From Siderastrea radians (taxonomy: Eukaryota; Cnidaria; Anthozoa; Scleractinia; Rhizangiidae), in the NCBI GenBank assembly GCA_964017195.1, contig CAXHKT010000108.1:186001-250000 (forward strand): DNA of 64,000 bases, written 5' to 3'. Position numbers and translations under genes: made by a program. Shown piece after piece: positions 47,031 through 60,092 of the stretch; position 1 is the first letter of the stretch, and each line of letters opens with the position of its first letter. The notes under the pieces are model-generated. The model saw nothing but the letters and a program-made list of their open reading frames with translations. It was not told the origin of the DNA and did not search any database.

Positions 47031-49471
47031 CGCCTTCTTTGTGCTTTTGCACAAAAGGAATTTTTTTCGGATGGTCCCAGAGGGATTGAATGCATTTGGG
47101 ACCTTTGTGCATGCAGCTGAGAGCGCCAATTAGCTTTTTTCTGCTTTTGGGGGCTAATTCAAGCCCTGAAAAAGTGCAGCACTTTTTAGTATCGCCAAAT
47201 TCGATACAAATAGTGCCAAATGGAATGTTTTTTGGTGCCGCAACGGGATCTGGGGTGCTTTTGTGCTGGGGCCGTTGCACCAAAACCAGCACTTTTTTGA
47301 GGGACCCACCCCACCCCTCTCAAAACTGAAATTCCCACCTTATCGACAAAATCGCAGACTTTCTACACAATAAACTTTTTTTTCTGATAGCCCCGAGGGA
47401 TTTGCATTATTATTAGGCAAGTGCGCAGCCTTGCGCAGCCTTGCACAGTCAACAACACCTTTTTTAGCCTCTGGGAAGGCCAAAAATGGGGTTTTTTCCC
47501 TAAGGATCGCACATATCGCGCTTTTCTACACAATAAACTTTTTTTTCTGATAGCCCCGAGGGATTTGCGTTATTATTAGGCAAGTGCGCAGCCTTGCGCA
47601 GCCTTGCTCAGTCAACAACACCTTTTTTAGCCTCTGGGAAGGCCAAAAATGGGGTTTTTTCCCTAAGAATCGCACATATCGCGCCTTTCTACACAATAAA
47701 CTTTTTTTTCTGATAGCCCCGAGGGATTTGCGTTATTATTAGGCCAGTGCGCAGCCTTGCGCAGCCTTGCTCAGTCAACAACACCTTTTTTAGCCTCTGG
47801 GAAGGCCAAAAATGGGTTTTTTTCCCTAAGGATCGCACATATCGCGCCTTTTTTGTGCTTTTGCACAAAAGGAATTTTTTTCGGATGGTCCCAGAGGGAT
47901 TGAATGCATTTGGGACCTTTGTGCATGCAGCTGAGAGCGCCAATTAGCTTTTTTCTGCTTTTGGGGGCTAATTCAAGCCCTGAAAAAGTGCAGCACTTTT
48001 TAGTATCGCCAAATTCGATAAAAATAGTGCCAAATGGAATGTTTTTTGGTGCCGCAACGGGATCTGGGGTGCTTTTGTGCTGGGGCCGTTGCACCAAAAC
48101 CAGCACTTTTTTGAGGGACCCACCCCACCCCTCTCAAAACTGAAATTCCCACCTTATCGACAAAATCGCAGACTTTCTACACAATAAACTTTTTTTTCTG
48201 ATAGCCCCGAGGGATTTGCATTATTATTAGGCAAGTGCGCAGCCTTGCGCAGCCTTGCACAGTCAACAACACCTTTTTTAGCCTCTGGGAAGGCCAAAAA
48301 TGGGGTTTTTTCCCTAAGGATCGCACATATCGCGCTTTTCTACACAATAAACTTTTTTTTCTGATAGCCCCGAGGGATTTGCGTTATTATTAGGCAAGTG
48401 CGCAGCCTTGCGCAGCCTTGCTCAGTCAACAACACCTTTTTTAGCCTCTGGGAAGGCCAAAAATGGGTTTTTTTCCCTAAGAATCGCACATATCGCGCCT
48501 TTCTACACAATAAACTTTTTTTCCTGATAGCCCCGAGGGATTTGCGTTATTATTAGGCCAGTGCGCAGCCTTGCGCAGCCTTGCTCAGTCAACAACACCT
48601 TTTTTAGCCTCTGGGAAGGCCAAAAATGGGGTTTTTTCCCTAAGGATCGCACATATCGCGCCTTTTTTGTGCTTTTGCACAAAAGGAATTTTTTTCGGAT
48701 GGTCCCAGAGGGATTGAATGCATTTGGGACCTTTGTGCATGCAGCTGAGAGCGCCAATTAGCTTTTTTCTGCTTTTGGGGGCTAATTCAAGCCCTGAAAA
48801 AGTGCAGCACTTTTTAGTATCGCCAAATTCGATAAAAATAGTGCCAAATGGAATGTTTTTTGGTGCCGCAACGGGATCTGTGGTGCTTTTGTGCTGGGGC
48901 CGTTGCACCAAAACCAGCACTTTTTTGAGGGACCCACCCCACCCCTCTCAAAACTGAAATTCCCACCTTATCGACAAAATCGCAGACTTTCTACACAATA
49001 AACTTTTTTTTCTGATAGCCCCGAGGGATTTGCATTATTATTAGGCAAGTGCGCAGCCTTGCGCAGCCTTGCGCAGTCAACAACACCTTTTTTAGCCTCT
49101 GGGAAGGCCAAAAATGGGGTTTTTCCCTAAGGATCGCACATATCGCGCTTTTCTACACAATAAACTTTTTTTTCTGATAGCCCCGAGGGATTTGCGTTAT
49201 TATTAGGCAAGTGCGCAGCCTTGCGCAGCCTTGCTCAGTCAACAACACCTTTTTTAGCCTCTGGGAAGGCCAAAAATGGGGTTTTTTCCCTAAGAATCGC
49301 ACATATCGCGCTTTTCTACACAATAAACTTTTTTTTCTGATAGCCCCGAGGGATTTGCGTTATTATTAGGCCAGTGCGCAGCCTTGCGCAGCCTTGCTCA
49401 GTCAACAACACCTTTTTTAGCCTCTGGGAAGGCCAAAAATGGGGTTTTTTCCCTAAGGATCGCACATATCG
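47031..49471. repeat. Units 58-60: mosaic of unit 55/56 variants
   Basis: Unit 58 repeats gataCaaatag, cttgcAcagtc and cgcgcCtttctac from unit 55. Unit 59 has ccttTtttgtg in M4 with cttgcAcagtc and cgcgcCtttctac. Unit 60 has ccttTtttgtg, a private ctgTggtgc near 48891 and ggggtttttccc in B1. Confidence 0.9.
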
Positions 49472-51108
49472 CGCCTTCTTTGTGCTTTTGCACAAAAGGA
49501 ATTTTTTTCGGATGGTCCCAGAGGGATTGAATGCATTTGGGACCTTTGTGCATGCAGCTGAGAGCGCCAATTAGCTTTTTTCTGCTTTTGGGGGCTAATT
49601 CAAGCCCTGAAAAAGTGCAGCACTTTTTAGTATCGCCAAATTCGATACAAATAGTGCCAAATGGAATGTTTTTTGGTGCCGCAACGGGATCTGGGGTGCT
49701 TTTGTGCTGGGGCCGTTGCACCAAAACCAGCACTTTTTTGAGGGACCCACCCCACCCCTCTCAAAACTGAAATTCCCACCTTATCGACAAAATCGCAGAC
49801 TTTCTACACAATAAACTTTTTTTTCTGATAGCCCCGAGGGATTTGCATTATTATTAGGCAAGTGCGCAGCCTTGCGCAGCCTTGCACAGTCAACAACACC
49901 TTTTTTAGCCTCTGGGAAGGCCAAAAATGGGGTTTTTTCCCTAAGGATCGCACATATCGCGCTTTTCTACACAATAAACTTTTTTTTCTGATAGCCCCGA
50001 GGGATTTGCGTTATTATTAGGCAAGTGCGCAGCCTTGCGCAGCCTTGCTCAGTCAACAACACCTTTTTTAGCCTCTGGGAAGGCCAAAAATGGGGTTTTT
50101 TCCCTAAGAATCGCACATATCGCGCTTTTCTACACAATAAACTTTTTTTTCTGATAGCCCCGAGGGATTTGCGTTATTATTAGGCCAGTGCGCAGCCTTG
50201 CGCAGCCTTGCTCAGTCAACAACACCTTTTTTAGCCTCTGGGAAGGCCAAAAATGGGTTTTTTTCCCTAAGGATCGCACATATCGCGCCTTTTTTGTGCT
50301 TTTGCACAAAAGGAATTTTTTTCGGATGGTCCCAGAGGGATTGAATGCATTTGGGACCTTTGTGCATGCAGCTGAGAGCGCCAATTAGCTTTTTTCTGCT
50401 TTTGGGGGCTAATTCAAGCCCTGAAAAAGTGCAGCACTTTTTAGTATCGCCAAATTCGATAAAAATAGTGCCAAATGGAATGTTTTTTGGTGCCGCAACG
50501 GGATCTGGGGTGCTTTTGTGCTGGGGCCGTTGCACCAAAACCAGCACTTTTTTGAGGGACCCACCCCACCCCTCTCAAAACTGAAATTCCCACCTTATCG
50601 ACAAAATCGCAGACTTTCTACACAATAAACTTTTTTTTCTGATAGCCCCGAGGGATTTGCATTATTATTAGGCAAGTGCGCAGCCTTGCGCAGCCTTGCG
50701 CAGCCTTGCGCAGTCAACAACACCTTTTTTAGCCTCTGGGAAGGCCAAAAATGGGGTTTTTCCCTAAGGATCGCACATATCGCGCTTTTCTACACAATAA
50801 ACTTTTTTTTCTGATAGCCCCGAGGGATTTGCGTTATTATTAGGCAAGTGCGCAGCCTTGCGCAGCCTTGCTCAGTCAACAACACCTTTTTTAGCCTCTG
50901 GGAAGGCCAAAAATGGGGTTTTTTCCCTAAGGATCGCACATATCGCGCTTTTCTACACAATAAACTTTTTTTTCTGATAGCCCCGAGGGATTTGCGTTAT
51001 TATTAGGCCAGTGCGCAGCCTTGCGCAGCCTTGCTCAGTCAACAACACCTTTTTTAGCCTCTGGGAAGGCCAAAAATGGGGTTTTTTCCCTAAGGATCGC
51101 ACATATCG
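49472..51108. repeat. Units 61-62: second copy of the gatacaaatag pair
   Basis: Unit 61 has gataCaaatag near 49647 and cttgcAcagtc in B1. Unit 62 has ccttTtttgtg, three 10-bp repeats in B1 and ggggtttttccc. The order matches units 58-59. Confidence 0.9.
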
Positions 51109-51758
51109 CGCCTTCTTTGTGCTTTTGCACAAAAGGAATTTTTTTCGGATGGTCCCAGAGGGATTGAATGCATTTGGGACCTTTGTGCATGCAGCTGAGA
51201 GCGCCAATTAGCTTTTTTCTGCTTTTGGGGGCTAATTCAAGCCCTGAAAAAGTGCAGCACTTTTTAGTATCGCCAAATTCGATAAAAATAGTGCCAAATG
51301 GAATGTTTTTTGGTGCCGCAACGGGATCTGGGGTGCTTTTGTGCTGGGGCCGTTGCACCAAAACCAGCACTTTTTTGAGGGACCCACCCCACCCCTCTCA
51401 AAACTGAAATTCCCACCTTATCGACAAAATCGCAGACTTTCTACACAATAAACTTTTTTTTCTGATAGCCCCGAGGGATTTGCATTATTATTAGGCAAGT
51501 GCGCAGCCTTGCGCAGCCTTGGGCAGTCAACAACACCTTTTTTAGCCTCTGGGAAGGCCAAAAATGGGGTTTTTTCCCTAAGGATCGCACATATCGCGCT
51601 TTTCTACACAATAAACTTTTTTTTCTGATAGCCCCGAGGGATTTGCGTTATTATTAGGCCAGTGCGCAGCCTTGGCAGCCTTGCTCAGTCAACAACACCT
51701 TTTTTAGCCTCTGGGAAGGCCAAAAATGGGGTTTTTTCCCTAAGGATCGCACATATCG
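51109..51758. repeat. Unit 63: 650 bp, B1 + B3 only, damaged 10-bp repeats
   Basis: B1 has cttgGgcagtc near 51521. B3 has cttggcagcc near 51672, a 1-bp loss inside the 10-bp run. B2 is absent. Confidence 0.91.
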
Positions 51759-53387
51759 CGCCTTCTTTGTGCTTTTGCACAAAAGGAATTTTTTTCGGAT
51801 GGTCCCAGAGGGATTGAATGCATTTGGGACCTTTGTGCATGCAGCTGAGAGCGCCAATTAGCTTTTTTCTGCTTTTGGGGGCTAATTCAAGCCCTGAAAA
51901 AGTGCAGCACTTTTTAGTATCGCCAAATTCGATAAAAATAGTGCCAAATGGAATGTTTTTTGGTGCCGCAACGGGATCTGGGGTGCTTTTGTGCTGGGGC
52001 CGTTGCACCAAAACCAGCACTTTTTTGAGGGACCCACCCCACCCCTCTCAAAACTGAAATTCCCACCTTATCGACAAAATCGCAGACTTTCTACACAATA
52101 AACTTTTTTTTCTGATAGCCCCGAGGGATTTGCATTATTATTAGGCAAGTGCGCAGCCTTGCGCAGCCTTGCGCAGTCAACAACACCTTTTTTAGCCTCT
52201 GGGAAGGCCAAAAATGGGGTTTTTTCCCTAAGGATCGCACATATCGCGCTTTTCTACACAATAAACTTTTTTTTCTGATAGCCCCGAGGGATTTGCGTTA
52301 TTATTAGGCAAGTGCGCAGCCTTGCGCAGCCTTGCTCAGTCAACAACACCTTTTTTAGCCTCTGGGAAGGCCAAAAATGGGGTTTTTTCCCTAAGAATCG
52401 CACATATCGCGCTTTTCTACACAATAAACTTTTTTTTCTGATAGCCCCGAGGGATTTGCGTTATTATTAGGCCAGTGCGCAGCCTTGCGCAGCCTTGCTC
52501 AGTCAACAACACCTTTTTTAGCCTCTGGGAAGGCCAAAAATGGGGTTTTTTCCCTAAGGATCGCACATATCGCGCCTTCTTTGTGCTTTTGCACAAAAGG
52601 AATTTTTTTCGGATGGTCCCAGAGGGATTGAATGCATTTGGGACCTTTGTGCATGCAGCTGAGAGCGCCAATTAGCTTTTTTCTGCTTTTGGGGGCTAAT
52701 TCAAGCCCTGAAAAAGTGCAGCACTTTTTAGTATCGCCAAATTCGATAAAAATAGTGCCAAATGGAATGTTTTTTGGTGCCGCAACGGGATCTGGGGTGC
52801 TTTTGTGCTGGGGCCGTTGCACCAAAACCAGCACTTTTTTGAGGGACCCACCCCACCCCTCTCAAAACTGAAATTCCCACCTTATCGACAAAATCGCAGA
52901 CTTTCTACACAATAAACTTTATTTTCTGATAGCCCCGAGGGATTTGCATTATTATTAGGCAAGTGCGCAGCCTTGCGCAGCCTTGCGCAGTCAACAACAC
53001 CTTTTTTAGCCTCTGGGAAGGCCAAAAATGGGGTTTTTTCCCTAAGGATCGCACATATCGCGCTTTTCTACACAATAAATTTTTTTTTCTGATAGCCCCG
53101 AGGGATTTGCGTTATTATTAGGCAAGTGCGCAGCCTTGCGCAGCCTTGCTCAGTCAACAACACCTTTTTTAGCCTCTGGGAAGGCCAAAAATGGGGTTTT
53201 TTCCCTAAGAATCGCACATATCGCGCTTTTCTACACAATAAACGTTTTTTTCTGATAGCCCCGAGGGATTTGCGTTATTATTAGGCCAGTGCGCAGCCTT
53301 GCGCAGCCTTGCTCAGTCAACAACACCTTTTTTAGTCTCTGGGAAGGCCAAAACATGGGGTTTTTTCCCTAAGGATCGCACATATCG
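51759..53387. repeat. Units 64-65: 814 and 815 bp
   Basis: Unit 64 is near-reference. Unit 65 is unusually diverged: aaactttAttttctg near 52921, aaaTttttttttc near 53080, aaacGttttttt near 53244, ttagTctctgg near 53336 and an inserted base in ccaaaaCatgggg near 53354. Confidence 0.91.
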
Positions 53388-55859
53388 CGCCTTCTTTGTG
53401 CTTTTGCACAAAAGGAATTTTTTTCGGATGGTCCCAGAGGGATTGAATGCATTTGGGACCTTTGTGCATGCAGCTGAGAGCGCCAATTAGCTTTTTTCTG
53501 CTTTTGGGGGCTAATTCAAGCCCTGAAAAAGTGCAGCACTTTTTAGTATCGCCAAATTCGATAAAAATAGTGCCAAATGGAATGTTTTTTGGTGCCGCAA
53601 CGGGATCTGGGGTGCTTTTGTGCTGGGGCCGTTGCACCAAAACCAGCACTTTTTTGAGGGACCCACCCCACCCCTCTCAAAACTGAAATTCCCACCTTAT
53701 CGACAAAATCGCAGACTTTCTACACAATAAACTTTTTTTTCTGATAGCCCCGAGGGATTTGCATTATTATTAGGCAAGTGCGCAGCCTTGCGCAGCCTTG
53801 CGCAGTCAACAACACCTTTTTTAGCCTCTGGGAAGGCCAAAAATGGGGTTTTTTCCCTAAGGATCGCACATATCGCGCTTTTCTACACAATAAACTTTTT
53901 TTTCTGATAGCCCCGAGGGATTTGCGTTATTATTAGGCAAGTGCGCAGCCTTGCGCAGCCTTGCTCAGTCAACAACACCTTTTTTAGCCTCTGGGAAGGC
54001 CAAAAATGGGGATTTTTCCCTACGAATCGCACATATCGCGCTTTTCTACACAATAAACTTTTTTTTCTGATAGCCCCGAGGGATTTGCGTTATTATTAGG
54101 CCAGTGCGCAGCCTTGCGCAGCCTTGCGCAGCCTTGCTCAGTCAACAACACCTTTTTTAGCCTCTGGGAAGGCCAAAAATGGGGTTTTTTCCCTAAGGAT
54201 CGCACATATCGCGCCTTCTTTGTGCTTTTGCACAAAAGGAATTTTTTTCGGATGGTCCCAGAGGGATTGAATGCATTTGGGACCTTTGTGCATGCAGCTG
54301 AGAGCGCCAATTAGCTTTTTTCTGCTTTTGGGGGCTAATTCAAGCCCTGAAAAAGTGCAGCACTTTTTAGTATCGCCAAATTCGATAAAAATAGTGCCAA
54401 ATGGAATGTTTTTTGGTGCCGCAACGGGATCTGGGGTGCTTTTGTGCTGGGGCCGTTGCACCAAAACCAGCACTTTTTTGAGGGACCCACCCCACCCCTC
54501 TCAAAACTGAAATTCCCACCTTATCGACAAAATCGCAGACTTTCTACACAATAAACTTTTTTTTCTGATAGCCCCGAGGGATTTGCATTATTATTAGGCA
54601 AGTGCGCAGCCTTGCGCAGCCTTGCGCAGTCAACAACACCTTTTTTAGCCTCTGGGAAGGCCAAAAATGGGGTTTTTTCCCTAAGGATCGCACATATCGC
54701 GCTTTTCTACACAATAAACTTTTTTTTCTGATAGCCCCGAGGGATTTGCGTTATTATTAGGCAAGTGCGCAGCCTTGCGCAGCCTTGCTCAGTCAACAAC
54801 ACCTTTTTTAGCCTCTGGGAAGGCCAAAAATGGGGATTTTTCCCTACGAATCGCACATATCGCGCTTTTCTACACAATAAACTTTTTTTTCTGATAGCCC
54901 CGAGGGATTTGCGTTATTATTAGGCCAGTGCGCAGCCTTGCGCAGCCTTGCGCAGCCTTGCTCAGTCAACAACACCTTTTTTAGCCTCTGGGAAGGCCAA
55001 AAATGGGGTTTTTTCCCTAAGGATCGCACATATCGCGCCTTCTTTGTGCTTTTGCACAAAAGGAATTTTTTTCGGATGGTCCCAGAGGGATTGAATGCAT
55101 TTGGGACCTTTGTGCATGCAGCTGAGAGCGCCAATTAGCTTTTTTCTGCTTTTGGGGGCTAATTCAAGCCCTGAAAAAGTGCAGCACTTTTTAGTATCGC
55201 CAAATTCGATAAAAATAGTGCCAAATGGAATGTTTTTTGGTGCCGCAACGGGATCTGGGGTGCTTTTGTGCTGGGGCCGTTGCACCAAAACCAGCACTTT
55301 TTTGAGGGACCCACCCCACCCCTCTCAAAACTGAAATTCCCACCTTATCGACAAAATCGCAGACTTTCTACACAATAAACTTTTTTTTCTGATAGCCCCG
55401 AGGGATTTGCATTATTATTAGGCAAGTGCGCAGCCTTGCGCAGCCTTGCGCAGTCAACAACACCTTTTTTAGCCTCTGGGAAGGCCAAAAATGGGGTTTT
55501 TTCCCTAAGGATCGCACATATCGCGCTTTTCTACACAATAAACTTTTTTTTCTGATAGCCCCGAGGGATTTGCGTTATTATTAGGCAAGTGCGCAGCCTT
55601 GCGCAGCCTTGCTCAGTCAACAACACCTTTTTTAGCCTCTGGGAAGGCCAAAAATGGGGATTTTTCCCTACGAATCGCACATATCGCGCTTTTCTACACA
55701 ATAAACTTTTTTTTCTGATAGCCCCGAGGGATTTGCGTTATTATTAGGCCAGTGCGCAGCCTTGCGCAGCCTTGCGCAGCCTTGCTCAGTCAACAACACC
55801 TTTTTTAGCCTCTGGGAAGGCCAAAAATGGGGTTTTTTCCCTAAGGATCGCACATATCG
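53388..55859. repeat. Units 66-68: triplicate 824-bp units
   Basis: All three share ggggAtttttccctaC in B2 (near 54011, 54836 and 55659) and a B3 with three 10-bp repeats. The B2 change is otherwise seen only in units 34 and 37, about 24-27 kb away. Confidence 0.92.
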
Positions 55860-56673
55860 CGCCTTCTTTGTGCTTTTGCACAAAAGGAATTTTTTTCGGA
55901 TGGTCCCAGAGGGATTGAATGCATTTGGGACCTTTGTGCATGCAGCTGAGAGCGCCAATTAGCTTTTTTCTGCTTTTGGGGGCTAATTCAAGCCCTGAAA
56001 AAGTGCAGCACTTTTTAGTATCGCCAAATTCGATAAAAATAGTGCCAAATGGAATGTTTTTTGGTGCCGCAACGGGATCTGGGGTGCTTTTGTGCTGGGG
56101 CCGTTGCACCAAAACCAGCACTTTTTTGAGGGACCCACCCCACCCCTCTCAAAACTGAAATTCCCACCTTATCGACAAAATCGCAGACTTTCTACACAAT
56201 AAACTTTTTTTTCTGATAGCCCCGAGGGATTTGCATTATTATTAGGCAAGTGCGCAGCCTTGCGCAGCCTTGCGCAGTCAACAACACCTTTTTTAGCCTC
56301 TGGGAAGGCCAAAAATGGGGTTTTTTCCCTAAGGATCGCACATATCGCGCTTTTCTACACAATAAACTTTTTTTTCTGATAGCCCCGAGGGATTTGCGTT
56401 ATTATTAGGCAAGTGCGCAGCCTTGCGCAGCCTTGCTCAGTCAACAACACCTTTTTTAGCCTCTGGGAAGGCCAAAAATGGGGTTTTTTCCCTAAGAATC
56501 GCACATATCGCGCTTTTCTACACAATAAACTTTTTTTTCTGATAGCCCCGAGGGATTTGCGTTATTATTAGGCCAGTGCGCAGCCTTGCGCAGCCTTGCT
56601 CAGTCAACAACACCTTTTTTAGCCTCTGGGAAGGCCAAAAATGGGGTTTTTTCCCTAAGGATCGCACATATCG
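55860..56673. repeat. Unit 69: 814 bp, near-reference
   Basis: Majority structure. It marks a sharp edge between the unit 66-68 and unit 70-73 variant clusters. Confidence 0.92.
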
Positions 56674-59600
56674 CGCCTTCTTTGTGCTTTTGCACAAAAG
56701 GAATTTTTTTCGGATGGTCCCAGAGGGATTGAATGCATTTGGGACCTTTGTGCATGCAGCTGAGAGCGCCAATTAGCTTTTTTCTGCTTTTGGGGGCTAA
56801 TTCAAGCCCTGAAAAAGTGCAGCACTTTTTAGTATCGCCAAATTCGATAAAAATAGTGCCAAATGGAATGTTTTTTGGTGCCGCAACGGGATCTGGGGTG
56901 CTTTTGTGCTGGGGCCGTTGCACCAAAACCAGCACTTTTTTGAGGGACCCACCCCACCCCTCTCAAAACTGAAATTCCCACCTTATCGACAAAATCGCAG
57001 ACTTTCTACACAATAAACTTTTTTTTCTGATAGCCCCGAGGGATTTGCATTATTATTAGGCAAGTGCGCAGCCTTGCGCAGCCTTGCGCAGTCAACAACA
57101 CCTTTTTTAGCCTCTGGGAAGGCCAAAAATGGGGTTTTTTCCCTAAGGATCGCACATATCGCGCTTTTCTACACAATAAACTTTTTTTTCTGATAGCCCC
57201 GAGGGATTTGCGTTATTATTAGGCAAGTGCGCAGCCTTGCGCAGCCTTGCTCAGTCAACAACACCTTTTTTAGCCTCTGGGAAGGCCAAAAATGGAATTT
57301 TTTCCCTAAGAATCGCACATATCGCGCTTTTCTACACAATAAACTTTTTTTTCTGATAGCCCCGAGGGATTGGCGTTATTATTAGGCCAGTGCGCAGCCT
57401 TGCGCAGCCTTGCTCAGTCAACAACACCTTTTTTAGCCTCTGGGAAGGCCAAAAATGGGGTTTTTTCCCTAAGGATCGCACATATCGCGCCTTCTTTGTG
57501 CTTTTGCACAAAAGGAATTTTTTTCGGATGGTCCCAGAGGGATTGAATGCATTTGGGACCTTTGTGCATGCAGCTGAGAGCGCCAATTAGCTTTTTTCTG
57601 CTTTTGGGGGCTAATTCAAGCCCTGAAAAAGTGCAGCACTTTTTAGTATCGCCAAATTCGATAAAAATAGTGCCAAATGGAATGTTTTTTGGTGCCGCAA
57701 CGGGATCTGGGGTGCTTTTGTGCTGGGGCCGTTGCACCAAAACCAGCACTTTTTTGAGGGACCCACCCCACCCCTCTCAAAACTGAAATTCCCACCTTAT
57801 CGACAAAATCGCAGACTTTCTACACAATAAACTTTTTTTTCTGATAGCCCCGAGGGATTTGCATTATTATTAGGCAAGTGCGCAGCCTTGCGCAGCCTTG
57901 CGCAGTCAACAACACCTTTTTTAGCCTCTGGGAAGGCCAAAAATGGGGTTTTTTCCCTAAGGATCGCACATATCGCGCTTTTCTACACAATAAACTTTTT
58001 TTTCTGATAGCCCCGAGGGATTTGCGTTATTATTAGGCAAGTGCGCAGCCTTGCGCAGCCTTGCTCAGTCAACAACACCTTTTTTAGCCTCTGGGAAGGC
58101 CAAAAATGGGGTTTTTTCCCTAAGAATCGCACATATCGCGCTTTTCTACACAATAAACTTTTTTTTCTGATAGCCCCGAGGGATTGGCGTTATTATTAGG
58201 CCAGTGCGCAGCCTTGCGCAGCCTTGCTCAGTCAACAACACCTTTTTTAGCCTCTGGGAAGGCCAAAAATGGGGTTTTTTCCCTAAGGATCGCACATATC
58301 GCGCCTTCTTTGTGCTTTTGCACAAAAGGAATTTTTTTCGGATGGTCCCAGAGGGATTGAATGCATTTGGGACCTTTGTGCATGCAGCTGAGAGCGCCAA
58401 TTAGCTTTTTTCTGCTTTTGGGGGCTAATTCAAGCCCTGAAAAAGTGCAGCACTTTTTAGTATCGCCAAATTCGATAAAAATAGTGCCAAATGGAATGTT
58501 TTTTGGTGCCGCAACGGGATCTGGGGTGCTTTTGTGCTGGGGCCGTTGCACCAAAACCAGCACTTTTTTGAGGGACCCACCCCACCCCTCTCAAAACTGA
58601 AATTCCCACCTTATCGACAAAATCGCAGACTTTCTACACAATAAACTTTTTTTTCTGATAGCCCCGAGGGATTTGCATTATTATTAGGCAAGTGCGCAGC
58701 CTTGCGCAGCCTTGCGCAGTCAACAACACCTTTTTTAGCCTCTGGGAAGGCCAAAAATGGGGTTTTTTCCCTAAGGATCGCACATATCGCGCTTTTCTAC
58801 ACAATAAACTTTTTTTTCTGATAGCCCCGAGGGATTTGCGTTATTATTAGGCAAGTGCGCAGCCTTGCGCAGCCTTGCTCAGTCAACAACACCTTTTTTA
58901 GCCTCTGGGAAGGCCAAAAATGGGGTTTTTTCCCTAAGAATCGCACATATCGCGCTTTTCTACACAATAAACTTTTTTTTCTGATAGCCCCGAGGGATTG
59001 GCGTTATTATTAGGCCAGTGCGCAGCCTTGCGCAGCCTTGCTCAGTCAACAACACCTTTTTTAGCCTCTGGGAAGGCCAAAAATGGGGTTTTTTCCCTAA
59101 GGATCGCACATATCGCGCCTTCTTTGTGCTTTTGCACAAAAGGCATTTTTTTCGGATGGTCCCAGAGGGATTGAATGCATTTGGGACCTTTGTGCATGCA
59201 GCTGAGAGCGCCAATTAGCTTTTTTCTGCTTTTGGGGGCTAATTCAAGCCCTGAAAAAGTGCAGCACTTTTTAGTATCGCCAAATTCGATAAAAATAGTG
59301 CCAAATGGAATGTTTTTTGGTGCCGCAACGGGATCTGGGGTGCTTTTGTGCTGGGGCCGTTGCACCAAAACCAGCACTTTTTTGAGGGACCCACCCCACC
59401 CCTCTCAAAACTGAAATTCCCACCTTATCGACAAAATCGCAGACTTTCTACACAATAAACTTTTTTTTCTGATAGCCCCGAGGGATTTGCATTATTATTA
59501 GGCAAGTGCGCAGCCTTGCGCAGCCTTGCGCAGTCAACAACACCTTTTTTAGCCTCTGGGAAGGCCAAAAATGGGGTTTTTTCCCTAAGGATCGCACATA

Positions 59601-60092
59601 TCGCGCTTTTCTACACAATAAACTTTTTTTTCTGATAGCCCCGAGGGATTTGCGTTATTATTAGGCCAGTGCGCAGCCTTGCGCAGCCTTGCTCAGTCAA
59701 CAACACCTTTTTTAGCCTCTGGGAAGGCCAAAAATGGGGTTTTTTCCCTAAGAATCGCACATATCGCGCTTTTCTACACAATAAACTTTTTTTTCTGATA
59801 GCCCCGAGGGATTGGCGTTATTATTAGGCCAGTGCGCAGCCTTGCGCAGCCTTGCTCAGTCAACAACACCCTTTTTAGCCTCTGGGAAGGCCAAAAATGG
59901 GGTTTTTTCCCTAAGAATCGCACATATCGCGCTTTTCTACACAATAAACTTTTTTTTCTGATAGCCCCGAGGGATTTGCGTTATTATTAGGCCAGTGCGC
60001 AGCCTTGCGCAGCCTTGCTCAGTCAACAACACCTTTTTTAGCCTCTGGGAAGGCCAAAAATGGGGTTTTTTCCCTAAGGATCGCACATATCG
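56674..60092. repeat. Units 70-73: cluster sharing gggattGgcg; unit 73 has four B monomers
   Basis: The change gggattGgcgtt occurs in the ggccag monomer of all four units (near 57371, 58185, 58999 and 59814) and nowhere else. Unit 70 has aaatggAAttttttccc in B2. Unit 73 (from 59116, 977 bp) has aaaaggCattttttt in M4 and an added ggccag/aagaatc monomer. Confidence 0.92.
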
